Notes under the pieces: model-generated
Told to the model about the DNA's origin: nothing
Database searches by the model: none
What the model saw: only the letters and a program-made list of their open reading frames with translations
Program-made: the position numbers and the translations under genes
Source of the DNA: JANXUR01 sp038229415
GTDB lineage: Bacteria > Acidobacteriota > Terriglobia > Terriglobales > Acidobacteriaceae
DNA length: 64,000 nt
NCBI GenBank assembly: GCA_038229415.1
Contig: JBBROM010000012.1
Span: forward strand, 60,375-124,374
Direction: 5' to 3'
In this document: piece by piece, positions 10,462 to 19,111 of the stretch
Numbering within the stretch: position 1 is the stretch's first letter
How the letters are laid out: each line of letters starts with the position of its first letter

Positions 10462-11982
10462 TCAAGGGGAATGGAGCACCGTCTGATGCGTCTCACAATG
10501 AGCCAGCACCGCGGCGCGTTGCTGCTCCACCCAATTCGGGTCTTTACCGAGCTCCTGCGCCATCACGGACGCAACTTTGCCAGCACAGGCAGCGCTGGCG
10601 TTGAGGTCAAGGAAGAGCGAACGGGTGCGCCGGGCGAGAGCGTCTTCCGCAGTGCGCGCCATCTCTTCACGCGCAGCGGCCACGATGCTGGCATAGGTGT
10701 AGGGCAGGTTGGTATGCAGTGGCTCGACAAGGGCGCGGTCTACGGCGGTCAGCGCGGTCATATTGGGCTCAGCGGCAAGTACAACTTCCGCAGAGCGACA
10801 GGCGCTCGCAACCAGTCCAGAAACTTCCACCGCTTTGTTGACGGCATCTTCGGCCATGCGGCGATAAGTCGTCCACTTGCCGCCTGCGATGGTGACCACA
10901 CCGGACTCCGACACGGTGACCGAATGTTCGCGCGAAAGCTTTGCAGTACTGCCACCTCCGCCGGTTAGGAGTGGACGCAGTCCAGCGTACGAGGCTGTGG
11001 CATCCTCTGCCACGAGAGGCCGGGCAAGGTAGCGGTTGAGTTGGGTGAGGAGGAACTGCGCTTCTTTCGTAGTGGGCACCGGGTCATGCACGGCGCTTTC
11101 GGCTTCCACATCGGTGGTCCCGACGATCACGTGATTGAGCCATGGGATGGCGAACAGTACGCGTCCATCGTCCGTTTTGGGCACCATGATGGCACTTTGA
11201 ATCGGCAGCGTCTCGCGAGGGAAGACGAGATGGCTGCCCCGACTCCAGCGCAACATGGGAGCAGCGGACGGCGAATCCTCGGTGCGAATCTCGTCCACGA
11301 AAATGCCCGTCGCGCTGATGATGGCGCGGGCACGAATTTCCACTTCCTGACCAGACTCTTCATCGCGCGCGATGACTCCGGTGACTTTGCCCGTGCTAGC
11401 GCCGCCTTCGCGTATGAAGTGCAGCGCGGGCATGTAGTTCAGCATCACCGCGCCGTTGGCGTTGGCGGTCTTGGCGAGGGCGACGGCCATACGAGCGTCG
11501 TCGAACTGGCAGTCGGAGTAAAGCACCCCGCCGACGAGACCTTGCGGCTGTGCGCCGGGCAAGCGATCCAGCGTCTCGCTGGCACCGAGCAGACGCGTGG
11601 GCGAGAGGCCGTAGCGGCCCGCCATCAGGTCATAAATCTTCAGCCCGGCAAAGTAAAACGGTGCATCAAAGTAGCGATATACCGGGACGATGAATGAGAC
11701 TTCGCGAACAAGCGCGGGCGCGTTGCGTAGCAGAATGGCGCGTTCGTGCAAAGCTTCGCGCACCAGTGGAATATTCCCCGAAGCAAGATAACGCACGCCG
11801 CCATGCACCAGCTTGGTGGAGCGGCTGGAGGTGGCGCTGGCAAAGTCACGCGCCTCGATGAGCGCGGTGCGGTAGCCGCGCGTGACGGCGTCCAGCGCAG
11901 CGCCGAGGCCTGTAGCGCCGCCGCCGATTATCAGCACGTCAAAGATGCCATCCAGCGAGCGCAGATTGTGTTCGCGATTCAT
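10462..11982 (-). CDS. glpD: glycerol-3-phosphate dehydrogenase, FAD-dependent
   Basis: About 506 residues. The ATG at 11982 is chosen because it lies 38 bases after the glpK stop and puts the FAD motif 'DVLIIGGGATGLGAALDA' near the N-terminus. Family landmarks: 'ASATSSRSTKLVHGGVRYL', 'YSDCQFDDARMAVALAKTA', 'GATGIFVDEIR'-like dinucleotide region, 'VGTTDVEAE', and 'TIAGGKWTTYRRMAEDAV'. It oxidises glycerol-3-phosphate to dihydroxyacetone phosphate at the inner membrane and reduces quinone. It is the last gene of a glpF-glpK-glpD set, which covers uptake, phosphorylation and oxidation of glycerol. The C-terminal domain ('EEMARTAEDALARRTRSLFL') is complete. No glycerol regulator gene is present in the window. 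Confidence 0.96.
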   Translation of the reverse strand: MNREHNLRSLDGIFDVLIIGGGATGLGAALDAVTRGYRTALIEARDFASATSSRSTKLVHGGVRYLASGNIPLVREALHERAILLRNAPALVREVSFIVPVYRYFDAPFYFAGLKIYDLMAGRYGLSPTRLLGASETLDRLPGAQPQGLVGGVLYSDCQFDDARMAVALAKTANANGAVMLNYMPALHFIREGGASTGKVTGVIARDEESGQEVEIRARAIISATGIFVDEIRTEDSPSAAPMLRWSRGSHLVFPRETLPIQSAIMVPKTDDGRVLFAIPWLNHVIVGTTDVEAESAVHDPVPTTKEAQFLLTQLNRYLARPLVAEDATASYAGLRPLLTGGGGSTAKLSREHSVTVSESGVVTIAGGKWTTYRRMAEDAVNKAVEVSGLVASACRSAEVVLAAEPNMTALTAVDRALVEPLHTNLPYTYASIVAAAREEMARTAEDALARRTRSLFLDLNASAACAGKVASVMAQELGKDPNWVEQQRAAVLAHCETHQTVLHSP

Positions 11983-12020
11983 GATTCGGCGAAATCTCCA
12001 GCAAGAACGATAGATTCTGG

Positions 12021-13526
12021 TTAGTTGGCGTCTTCTGGCGCATCCCAATTGCGGCAGCGCTCAATCGCGCGTGCCCAGCGCCGCAACGTTTTCTTGCGAT
12101 CATCGTCGCTGATCGCCGGTTTATAGCGCACGTCAACTTTCCACTTCGCCGCAACATCGTCTGGAGTCTTCCACAACCCGATTCCCAGCCCGGCGAGGTA
12201 TGCCGCGCCGAGCGCGGTGGTTTCGCTCACCACGGGCCGTACTACGTCAATGCCGAGCAGGTCAGCTTGTGTCTGCATGGCGAAGTTGTTTTGGGAGACG
12301 CCGCCATCCACGCGCAGCTCCGGCAGCGTGACACCAGACTCTTGCTGGATTAGGTTGATCACGTCGGCAGCCTGACAGGCGATGGACTCCAGAGCAGCGC
12401 GCACGATGTGGGCGGGGGTGGTGCCGCGGGTCAAGCCCAGAATCATGCCGCGAGCATAGGGATCCCAGTGCGGAGCGCCGAGGCCAACGAAGGCAGGAAC
12501 AAACACCACGCCGCCGTTGTCGGGTACGCTACGCGCCATGGCATCGGTTTCGGGAGAAGTCTTGACGAAGCCAATCTCATCGCGAAGCCACTGAATCGCA
12601 GCACCGCTGACGAACACCGCGCCTTCCAGCGCGTAGGTAGCTTTGCCTGCTTCGCTGGAAAAAGCGACGGTGGTCAGCAGCCCCTTCTTGCTGTGCACGA
12701 TCTTTTCGCCAGTGTTGGCGAGGACAAATGACCCGGTGCCGTAAGTACACTTTGCCGCTCCGGCACTGAATCCGGCTTGGCCCACAAGTGCGGCCTGCTG
12801 ATCGCCAGCGATGCCGTGAATCGGAATCGCGGAACCGAAGAGCGAAGGGTCGGTGTCTCCGAAGTGCGCGGTGCAAGGCAACGGCTCCGGCAAAATAGCG
12901 GCAGGAACCTTGAGCGCTGCCAGCATTTCGCTGCTCCAGGTGAGCGTCGCTAAATCAAACAGTAGGGTGCGCGAAGCGTTGGTGTAGTCGGTGCGATGCT
13001 GTTTGCCGCCGGTGAGTTTGTAGAGCAGCCAGCTATCCACGTTGCCGAAGCAGACTTCGCCGCGCTCGGCGCGGGTGCGCAGGCCGGGAACATTTTCCAG
13101 CAGCCAGTTGATTTTTGTACCAGAGAAATAAGGATCAAGCGGCAGCCCCGTGATGCTGCGGGAGCGGTCTTCCAGTCCGGCAGCTTTCAGCTCAGCGCAG
13201 AATGCAGCGGTGCGGCGATCCTGCCAAACGATGGCGCGATGCAGTGGCTGCCCGGTCTTGCGATCCCAAATGACGGTGGTTTCGCGCTGGTTGGTAATGC
13301 CAATGGCCGCCACGTCCGCCGAGGTGATGCCCGCCTGCTGCATCGCCTTGCGGGCAGTGGCGAGCTGGCTCTGCCACAGTTCGTTGGCATCATGCTCAAC
13401 CCAGCCCGGGTGCGGATAGTGCTGCTCGATCTCCTGCTGCGCGAAGGTGACGAGGTTGCCATCGGCGTCAAATACAGCGGTGCGGGAACTAGTAGTGCCT
13501 TGGTCGAGGGCGAGAATGTATTTCAT
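12021..13526 (-). CDS. glpK: glycerol kinase
   Basis: 501 residues, the usual length. The ATG at 13526 has GGAG 8 bases upstream and gives the standard N-terminus 'MKYILALDQGTTSSRTAVFD'. FGGY-kinase landmarks are all present: 'GWVEHDANELWQSQ', 'AIGITNQRETTVIWDRKTG', 'RAIVWQDRRTA', 'DPYFSGTKINWLLENV', 'GTGSFVLANTGE', 'PAFVGLGAPHWDPYARGMI', 'VDGGVSQNNFAMQTQADLLG' and 'ALGAAYLAGL'. It phosphorylates cytoplasmic glycerol to glycerol-3-phosphate, the substrate of GlpD encoded 38 bases downstream. The glycerol channel gene glpF lies 100 bases upstream. A short GC-rich hairpin (13590-13595 with 13607-13612) in that gap might tune expression between glpF and glpK. Confidence 0.97.
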   Translation of the reverse strand: MKYILALDQGTTSSRTAVFDADGNLVTFAQQEIEQHYPHPGWVEHDANELWQSQLATARKAMQQAGITSADVAAIGITNQRETTVIWDRKTGQPLHRAIVWQDRRTAAFCAELKAAGLEDRSRSITGLPLDPYFSGTKINWLLENVPGLRTRAERGEVCFGNVDSWLLYKLTGGKQHRTDYTNASRTLLFDLATLTWSSEMLAALKVPAAILPEPLPCTAHFGDTDPSLFGSAIPIHGIAGDQQAALVGQAGFSAGAAKCTYGTGSFVLANTGEKIVHSKKGLLTTVAFSSEAGKATYALEGAVFVSGAAIQWLRDEIGFVKTSPETDAMARSVPDNGGVVFVPAFVGLGAPHWDPYARGMILGLTRGTTPAHIVRAALESIACQAADVINLIQQESGVTLPELRVDGGVSQNNFAMQTQADLLGIDVVRPVVSETTALGAAYLAGLGIGLWKTPDDVAAKWKVDVRYKPAISDDDRKKTLRRWARAIERCRNWDAPEDAN

Positions 13527-13626
13527 CTGAGCGGCTCCGTAAGCGCTTGCGTTGGTGGCACAAAATTTCGCGTTCAAAAATGTTCATGACGGGGGAGTGT
13601 TTAACGCCCCCGCGCTACCGCTTTTC

Positions 13627-14442
13627 TTAACTCGTACTCGACGGTGGTTTCATCCAAGGACGCAGGCAGACTTGATAGATCGTTGCTCCAAGCACACCAC
13701 CAATGAGCGGCCCTACCACTGGCACCCACCAGAAGTTACCCGGTGACGGGAAGGCCTGCGTTTCCCATCCCGCGAAGAATGCGAACAGCCGCGGACCGAA
13801 GTCACGAGCCGGATTGATGGCCCATCCCTCCAGATAACCGCCAGCTGCGCCAATGGTCGCAACGAGAAGGCCAATGGCGAGTGCACCACCATTCGCCTGA
13901 GGAGCAACTGTATTGAACTGGTCGGTGATGGCGAAAATACCCAGCAGCAGAATCGCCGTGAGGATGATCTCGTCGCCAAAGGCGTGCATCGGCGTAATCG
14001 CCAGCCCCGGATGCGTGAAGAAAATGCTCGCGGTGGTGCCGCCTGAATCCAGATTTCTCACCGCGTTGTGAATCGTGTTGTAGTGGTCAATCACTGGGCC
14101 ATACATCTGGTAGACCACGGCGGCACCAATGAATCCGCCCGCGACCTGTGCAACGGTATAGGGGAGCAACTTCTTCCAAGGAAACTGCCGATACACGCAC
14201 AACGCGAGGGTGATGGCGGGATTGGCATGAGTACCGGAAACCGTTCCCGTAACGTAAATGGCCAGCGAGACGGCCATGCCCCACGCGATGCAAACGCCCC
14301 AATAGGCCTGCGCAAAGGGGCTGGGGTCATAGAGGAAGTACATGGCGGCGACCGAGTCACCGATTGCAATAATGATCGCGACCGCGATCATTTCAGCGAG
14401 CAATTCGCCAGCCAACTGTTTGGCGGAACTTGAAGAACTCAT
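13627..14442 (-). CDS. glpF: glycerol uptake facilitator (aquaglyceroporin)
   Basis: About 271 residues with six membrane helices. The ATG at 14442 is chosen over a TTG seven codons earlier, and an AAGG lies about 9 bases upstream. Both pore motifs are present: 'GTHANPAITLAL' near residue 71 and 'AINPARDFGPRLF' near residue 208. The Asp after the second NPAR is the mark of glycerol-conducting members rather than strict water channels. It is a passive inner-membrane channel delivering glycerol to GlpK. It sits 48 bases after the RND permease gene on the same strand, but the functional unit is clearly glpF-glpK-glpD. Confidence 0.95.
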   Translation of the reverse strand: MSSSSSAKQLAGELLAEMIAVAIIIAIGDSVAAMYFLYDPSPFAQAYWGVCIAWGMAVSLAIYVTGTVSGTHANPAITLALCVYRQFPWKKLLPYTVAQVAGGFIGAAVVYQMYGPVIDHYNTIHNAVRNLDSGGTTASIFFTHPGLAITPMHAFGDEIILTAILLLGIFAITDQFNTVAPQANGGALAIGLLVATIGAAGGYLEGWAINPARDFGPRLFAFFAGWETQAFPSPGNFWWVPVVGPLIGGVLGATIYQVCLRPWMKPPSSTS

Positions 14443-14490
14443 GGGCCTGCCTTGCACCGTCAACTTAAACGGACGGCATGGAATAGCACA

Positions 14491-17400
14491 TCAGGATTGA
14501 GCGCTGGCAGGTTCCACAGGCTCAGGCCGCGTGCGGCTTAAATAGTAATTCATGGCAGGGGTTACCAGCAGGGAAAGCACCATGGAGACCAAAATTCCAC
14601 CGATGACCGCGATGGCCAGCGGTTGCAGCATCTGTGATCCGCTGCCCCATGCCAAGGCCAAAGGCAGCATACCAGCCATTGCAGCCAGCGCCGTCATCAT
14701 GATGGGGCGAAGGCGACGTCGGCCTGCATCAAACATTGCTTGTTCTGCGGGAACACCCAGGCCGCGCAGTTTTTGTTCGGCATCGAGCAACAGGATTCCA
14801 TTCTTTGCCACAATGCCGATGACCATGATGAGTCCCATGAACGAAGCGATGTTAAAGCTGGTGCGCGTGAGGAGCAAGGCCAGGAATACGCCCGACGTGG
14901 AAAGCAGCGCGGAAACCAGGATGGAGAGCGGCGCAGCAAAAGTGCGGAACTCATAGAGCAGCACTCCGAATACGCACACCACGGCCAGAATCAGCACTAG
15001 CAGCAGGTCATGGAAAGAGCGCTGTTGTTCTTCATAAGCTCCGCCATAAACCACTCGAATGCTATCAGGCAGATGGAGTGCCGCCACTGCCTGCTTGACG
15101 GCCGCGACGCCACTGCCGAGGTCGCGGCCTTCGAGGCGCGCCGTGACGGCCACAAGGCGTTGCAGGTTCTCGCGGCGAATTTCCTGCTGGCCCGGAATCT
15201 CGGTCAAAGTTGCCAGTGAGCCCAGCGTGGCGGTTTTCCCGGCGCTACTGTTGAGCAGCGTATTGTTCATCGCCTCCAGCGAACTTCGGCTGTTGCCACC
15301 GAAGCGCACGCGAATCGTGTAGGCGCGGTCGGCGACGATGACAGGCGAACTCGCAGGCGCGCCTTGCAAGATGGCCGAAGCATCCGTACTCACTTCCTCG
15401 GGTGTGAAGCCCGCTCGCGCTGCAACGGAAGGGTTCACTTGCAAGTTCACTGCAGGGCCGCTGATGGTGTTTTCGATGCCATCCAGCTCGTCCACCACGC
15501 CAGGAACTCTATGGATGGCGTCGGCGACCTTGGGGGCCCATTGGCGCAACAAAGCCGGGTCAGGGGCAAAGAGTTTGATTTGAACGGGCTCGGGCGCGCT
15601 GGTCAGGTCGCCAATCATGTCTTGCAGTAGCTGGATAAATTCGACGTTGAGGGCAGGCTCCTCTTGGGCGATGTGGCCCCGGACTTCGGAGATGACCTCA
15701 TCAATGGAGCGCTTGCGATTGCGCTTGAGCTTGACCGTCAAGTCGCCGGCGTTGGCCTCGGTTACGGCCGCAAGCCCCAATTGCAGTCCAGTACGGCGGG
15801 ACGTACCCTCGACCTCCGGCACCTCCGCCAGCATGCGCTCCACATGGCTTACGACACGGTCGGTCTCTTCCAGCGAACTGCCAGCGGGCATGATGTAGTC
15901 GAGTATGAAGCCGCCTTCATCCATGGCGGGCAACAGATCGGACCCGAGAAAGTTGTAGGCCACGGCGGAAACAACGACCACGGCAAGGCAGAAAACAATC
16001 AGCAGACGGGGCCGCGCCACAGTAAGGCGTAGGCATTTTTCGTAGAAGCGAAGCAGCTTGCCGAAGAAGCCAGCCTCTTCCTGCAGGGCCAGTGCTTCTT
16101 CGTGGTCGCGGGCATTTTCATGTTCATGAGTGTGCTCTATGCTCCTCTTGGCCTCCGCAGGATCCACTTCCAAATCACGAATCAGGAATTGGCTCAGGCA
16201 GGGGGTCCATGTAACGGCCAGCACCAGCGAAGTAAGGAGCGATGCGGCCACGGTAACGGCCAGCGCCCGGAAGAAGGTGCCAGTCACGCCCGTGATGGCG
16301 ATAAGCGGCAGAAAGACCACGATGGGCGTAATGGTGGAGCCGATGAGCGGCTTGGTGATTTCCCGAAGGGCGCAGTCAATGGCGTGCAGGCCCTTTTCGC
16401 CGGCATCGCGGTGCAGCACGATGTTCTCCACGACGACGATGGCGTCATCAATCACCAGCCCGACGGCAGCAGCGAGGCCGCCCAGCGTCATCAGGTTGAA
16501 GGTCTGCCCCATCAGCTTGAGCACGATGAACGTGATGAGCAGCGTAACCGGGATTACCATACCCGCGACGATCGAGGTGCCCCAGTCGCGGAGGAAGAGC
16601 ACCATAATGATGGAGGCGAGGACGAGTCCGATGAGTACAGCGTCACGCACACTGGCGATGGAGTCGCTGACGATATCGGATTGGTCGTAGAAAACCTGCA
16701 GCTGCACGCCGGGTGGCAGGCCCTTGCGAATCTGCTCGACTTCGGAATGCACGGCGTCGGCTACTTGCAGCGTATTGCCGTCGGGCTGCCGATTGATGTT
16801 GAGCAGCACCGCAGGTTTACCGTTGGCGCGAACCACGGTATATACCGGCATCACCGACGGGCCAACTACAGCTACATCCCCGATTCGCACCGGAATACCG
16901 GCAGCGGTCGTTTTAATGACGATATCGGCGATCTGCCCGCAACTATTCACTTGCCCGTTGACGAGAGTGAGAAACAACTGATGATTACGCTCAATCAGAC
17001 CGGGCGAATCAATCAGGTTGGTACGACGTATGGCGTCGAGGATGTCACTCACTGTGATGCCAGTGGTGAGCAACTTTGCCGGATTGGGAGCGACCTCGAA
17101 CTCGGGTTCCTGTCCGCCTTGGACGATGACAGTGGAAACGCCGTCGAGCCGATTGAGCCGAGGCTTCATCTCGTAGGTGGCCAGTTCCCAAAGTGTGGTC
17201 TGAGGCACTGTGTCTGATGTGAGGCTGTAGCCGAGAATCGGAAAGCTGGCAAAGGTCAACTGATGGCTTTGCACCTTGGCCGTGGCCGGCAGCAGCGCCT
17301 GCGCGCGTGCCAAGGCGGAATCCACGCGCTGTAGCGTGAGCGGCATATCCGCGCTCCAGTCAAAGAAAAGGTCAATCTCTGCGGACCCGCGGCCGGTAAT

Positions 17401-17730
17401 GGAGCGCACTTGCCGCAATCCTTGTACGGCGTTGATCTCTTCTTCCACTGGGCGCGTGATGGTCACCAGCATCTGGTCAATCGGCATCACCCCGTTATCA
17501 ATCGAGACCAGCACGCGCGGAAAGTTGGTAGCCGGAAAAACCGTGACAGGAATGGTAAAGGCAAGGTATCCGCCAGCCAGCGATAGCGAAAGTGCCAGCA
17601 GCATGATGAAGCGCGGATTCGCCTCCACCCAGCGTGCGGCGACGCTCTCCAGCTTGGCGCGTGTCTGCCCGCGCGTCCCAGTCTTGGTCAGGGCGTCGAG
17701 AAACGAGAACGTTTTTTTGAGCAGCGGCAT
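14491..17730 (-). CDS. efflux RND transporter permease subunit
   Basis: 1079 residues, with the standard 12-helix RND architecture and two large periplasmic loops. TM1 is 'FIMLLALSLSLAGGYLAF', followed by 'FPATNFPRVLVSI'. The TM4 proton-relay segment 'AAAVGLVIDDAIVVVENIV' has the two Asp of the multidrug (HAE-type) group rather than the CzcA heavy-metal pattern. The second half carries 'SDLLPAMDEGGFILDYI' and 'LIMVIGIVAKNGILLLDAEQ'. Between the halves the cytoplasmic loop is rich in His and Glu ('EHTHEHENARDHEEALAL'), an uncommon feature that could bind metal. It uses the proton gradient to pump substrate from inner membrane or periplasm to a TolC channel. Adaptor and channel genes lie directly upstream, in the order tolC, adaptor, permease. 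The substrate is unknown. Confidence 0.95.
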   Translation of the reverse strand: MPLLKKTFSFLDALTKTGTRGQTRAKLESVAARWVEANPRFIMLLALSLSLAGGYLAFTIPVTVFPATNFPRVLVSIDNGVMPIDQMLVTITRPVEEEINAVQGLRQVRSITGRGSAEIDLFFDWSADMPLTLQRVDSALARAQALLPATAKVQSHQLTFASFPILGYSLTSDTVPQTTLWELATYEMKPRLNRLDGVSTVIVQGGQEPEFEVAPNPAKLLTTGITVSDILDAIRRTNLIDSPGLIERNHQLFLTLVNGQVNSCGQIADIVIKTTAAGIPVRIGDVAVVGPSVMPVYTVVRANGKPAVLLNINRQPDGNTLQVADAVHSEVEQIRKGLPPGVQLQVFYDQSDIVSDSIASVRDAVLIGLVLASIIMVLFLRDWGTSIVAGMVIPVTLLITFIVLKLMGQTFNLMTLGGLAAAVGLVIDDAIVVVENIVLHRDAGEKGLHAIDCALREITKPLIGSTITPIVVFLPLIAITGVTGTFFRALAVTVAASLLTSLVLAVTWTPCLSQFLIRDLEVDPAEAKRSIEHTHEHENARDHEEALALQEEAGFFGKLLRFYEKCLRLTVARPRLLIVFCLAVVVVSAVAYNFLGSDLLPAMDEGGFILDYIMPAGSSLEETDRVVSHVERMLAEVPEVEGTSRRTGLQLGLAAVTEANAGDLTVKLKRNRKRSIDEVISEVRGHIAQEEPALNVEFIQLLQDMIGDLTSAPEPVQIKLFAPDPALLRQWAPKVADAIHRVPGVVDELDGIENTISGPAVNLQVNPSVAARAGFTPEEVSTDASAILQGAPASSPVIVADRAYTIRVRFGGNSRSSLEAMNNTLLNSSAGKTATLGSLATLTEIPGQQEIRRENLQRLVAVTARLEGRDLGSGVAAVKQAVAALHLPDSIRVVYGGAYEEQQRSFHDLLLVLILAVVCVFGVLLYEFRTFAAPLSILVSALLSTSGVFLALLLTRTSFNIASFMGLIMVIGIVAKNGILLLDAEQKLRGLGVPAEQAMFDAGRRRLRPIMMTALAAMAGMLPLALAWGSGSQMLQPLAIAVIGGILVSMVLSLLVTPAMNYYLSRTRPEPVEPASAQS

Positions 17731-17753
17731 GGGTGAATGGTGAAGGTCGAAGC

Positions 17754-19106
17754 CTACTGGCTCTTCGCCTCGGGTTTGGTATCGGTCGTTCCCGCTTCGG
17801 GCTTCTCGTCGTTGGCGGCGTCCTCGATCAGCTTTACTTGCGTGCCATCGGGTAGAGCAAAGGCCCCGGCAGTGACGACGCGGTCGCCGGGCTTGACTCC
17901 GGAGACGATCTGCACCTTATCGGCCTGACGAATGCCGACTTCTGCCTTTTGCTGGCTTGCTTTCAAATCCGAGCTAACCACCATGACGGTCGTTGCACCG
18001 TCGGTTCCGGTTAGCACCGCCGAGGAGGGAACAACTACTGCGTCCGGCACTTCCCGCGCAACGGCAGAGACGCGCACTGTCATACCGGGTTTTAGCAAAC
18101 TCTTTGGGTTCGCTACTTGCACCCAGATTTCTATGGTCGTGCTGTTGGCATCCAATGCCGGGCTGATCAGTGTGACCTTGCCAGTAACTGGCTTTTCTAA
18201 GCCAGAGACTTCCAAGGTGGCGGCGTCGCCGACTTTCAGCAATACCGCGTCGGTCTGGGGCACGTGCGCTTTGGCGATGATCTGCGAAAGGTCCATCACA
18301 GTAAGAAGTGGCGTGCCAGCCGCAGCCATCTCTCCGGGATATGACGGGCGTTCGGTGACGACACCAGAGATTGGGCTGCGAATTTCGGAGTACGCCAACT
18401 GCGCTGCGGCACCGAGGTGATGGCCCTTGGCGGCTGCGAGTTGGCCGGCTGCGGACTTTTTCTGCAACTCGTGTCCGCCGGACTTGAGCGCCTCATAATG
18501 CTGCTTGGCAATCTCGAAGCTGTTCCTCGCCTGTAACAGTGTGACGCTCGACTGGTCGAGATCCTTGCGCGGCAGCGCGCCCTGCTGAAATAGACTCTCG
18601 CGGCTGTCATGTACCTTTTTCTCCGCGTCCAAGGTTTGCTGGGCGGCGTGCATGTCGAGTTCGGCTTTGCGCAACTCTTCGCCGAGCAGTGCGCCAGTGT
18701 TGCGTTCGTAGTCGGCCTGAGCCTGCTGGTAGGAGCCGCGCGTTTCCACTTCCGCGGCGTTCAGGTCGGTATTTTCGAGTACAGCGAGGAGTTGTCCTTC
18801 ATGCACCAGGCTGCCACGATTCACCAGAAACGTCTTGACCGGCGCGCTGATCTTGGGTGTGATCGCTGCCTGATGAATGGGAAAGAGCACGGCATCGGCC
18901 GTTACCAGTTGCTGAATGGAAGTCTTCTGCGCCACGGCAGTGCGAACGGAGACTTTCGGCGGCTGCTCCGGCGCGGGTTTGGAGCAGCCAGTAAGCAGGG
19001 CTGAAAACACAGCAACCGTAGCGAGTGCCAAGCCGAGGCGCACATCATGTCTTGCGGCAGGGATCCGCGCCGCGCGTTGAGGATCGTTGGTCCCGGTGTC
19101 TTGCAT
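17754..19106 (-). CDS. efflux RND transporter periplasmic adaptor subunit (lipoprotein)
   Basis: 450 residues. The leader ends in a lipobox 'ALLTGCSK' with Cys about residue 41, so the mature protein is probably lipid-anchored in the inner membrane. Adaptor domains follow in order: beta-barrel/lipoyl part ('AAITPKISAPVKTFLVNRG', 'VHEGQLLAVLENTDL'), a long alpha-hairpin (about 120-220, coiled coil), the returning lipoyl half ('YSEIRSPISGVVTERPSYPG'), a beta-barrel ('LLKPGMTVRVSA') and the membrane-proximal domain. It bridges the RND permease encoded 23 bases downstream with the TolC protein encoded upstream. The C-terminal tail is rich in Lys and Glu and low in complexity. No metal-binding motif is visible, so a drug or small-molecule pump is more likely than a metal pump. 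Confidence 0.93.
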   Translation of the reverse strand: MQDTGTNDPQRAARIPAARHDVRLGLALATVAVFSALLTGCSKPAPEQPPKVSVRTAVAQKTSIQQLVTADAVLFPIHQAAITPKISAPVKTFLVNRGSLVHEGQLLAVLENTDLNAAEVETRGSYQQAQADYERNTGALLGEELRKAELDMHAAQQTLDAEKKVHDSRESLFQQGALPRKDLDQSSVTLLQARNSFEIAKQHYEALKSGGHELQKKSAAGQLAAAKGHHLGAAAQLAYSEIRSPISGVVTERPSYPGEMAAAGTPLLTVMDLSQIIAKAHVPQTDAVLLKVGDAATLEVSGLEKPVTGKVTLISPALDANSTTIEIWVQVANPKSLLKPGMTVRVSAVAREVPDAVVVPSSAVLTGTDGATTVMVVSSDLKASQQKAEVGIRQADKVQIVSGVKPGDRVVTAGAFALPDGTQVKLIEDAANDEKPEAGTTDTKPEAKSQ

Positions 19107-19111
19107 GAGCC

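Noticed and set aside
14464..14490. RND pump and glpF as one functional operon
   Set aside because: Close spacing only; the functions are unrelated and glpF has its own ribosome-binding site. Co-transcription is possible but not supported.
16102..17217. Open frame of 371 codons on the + strand inside the RND permease gene
   Set aside because: His- and Gly-rich composition typical of an antisense shadow; the RND gene is unambiguous.
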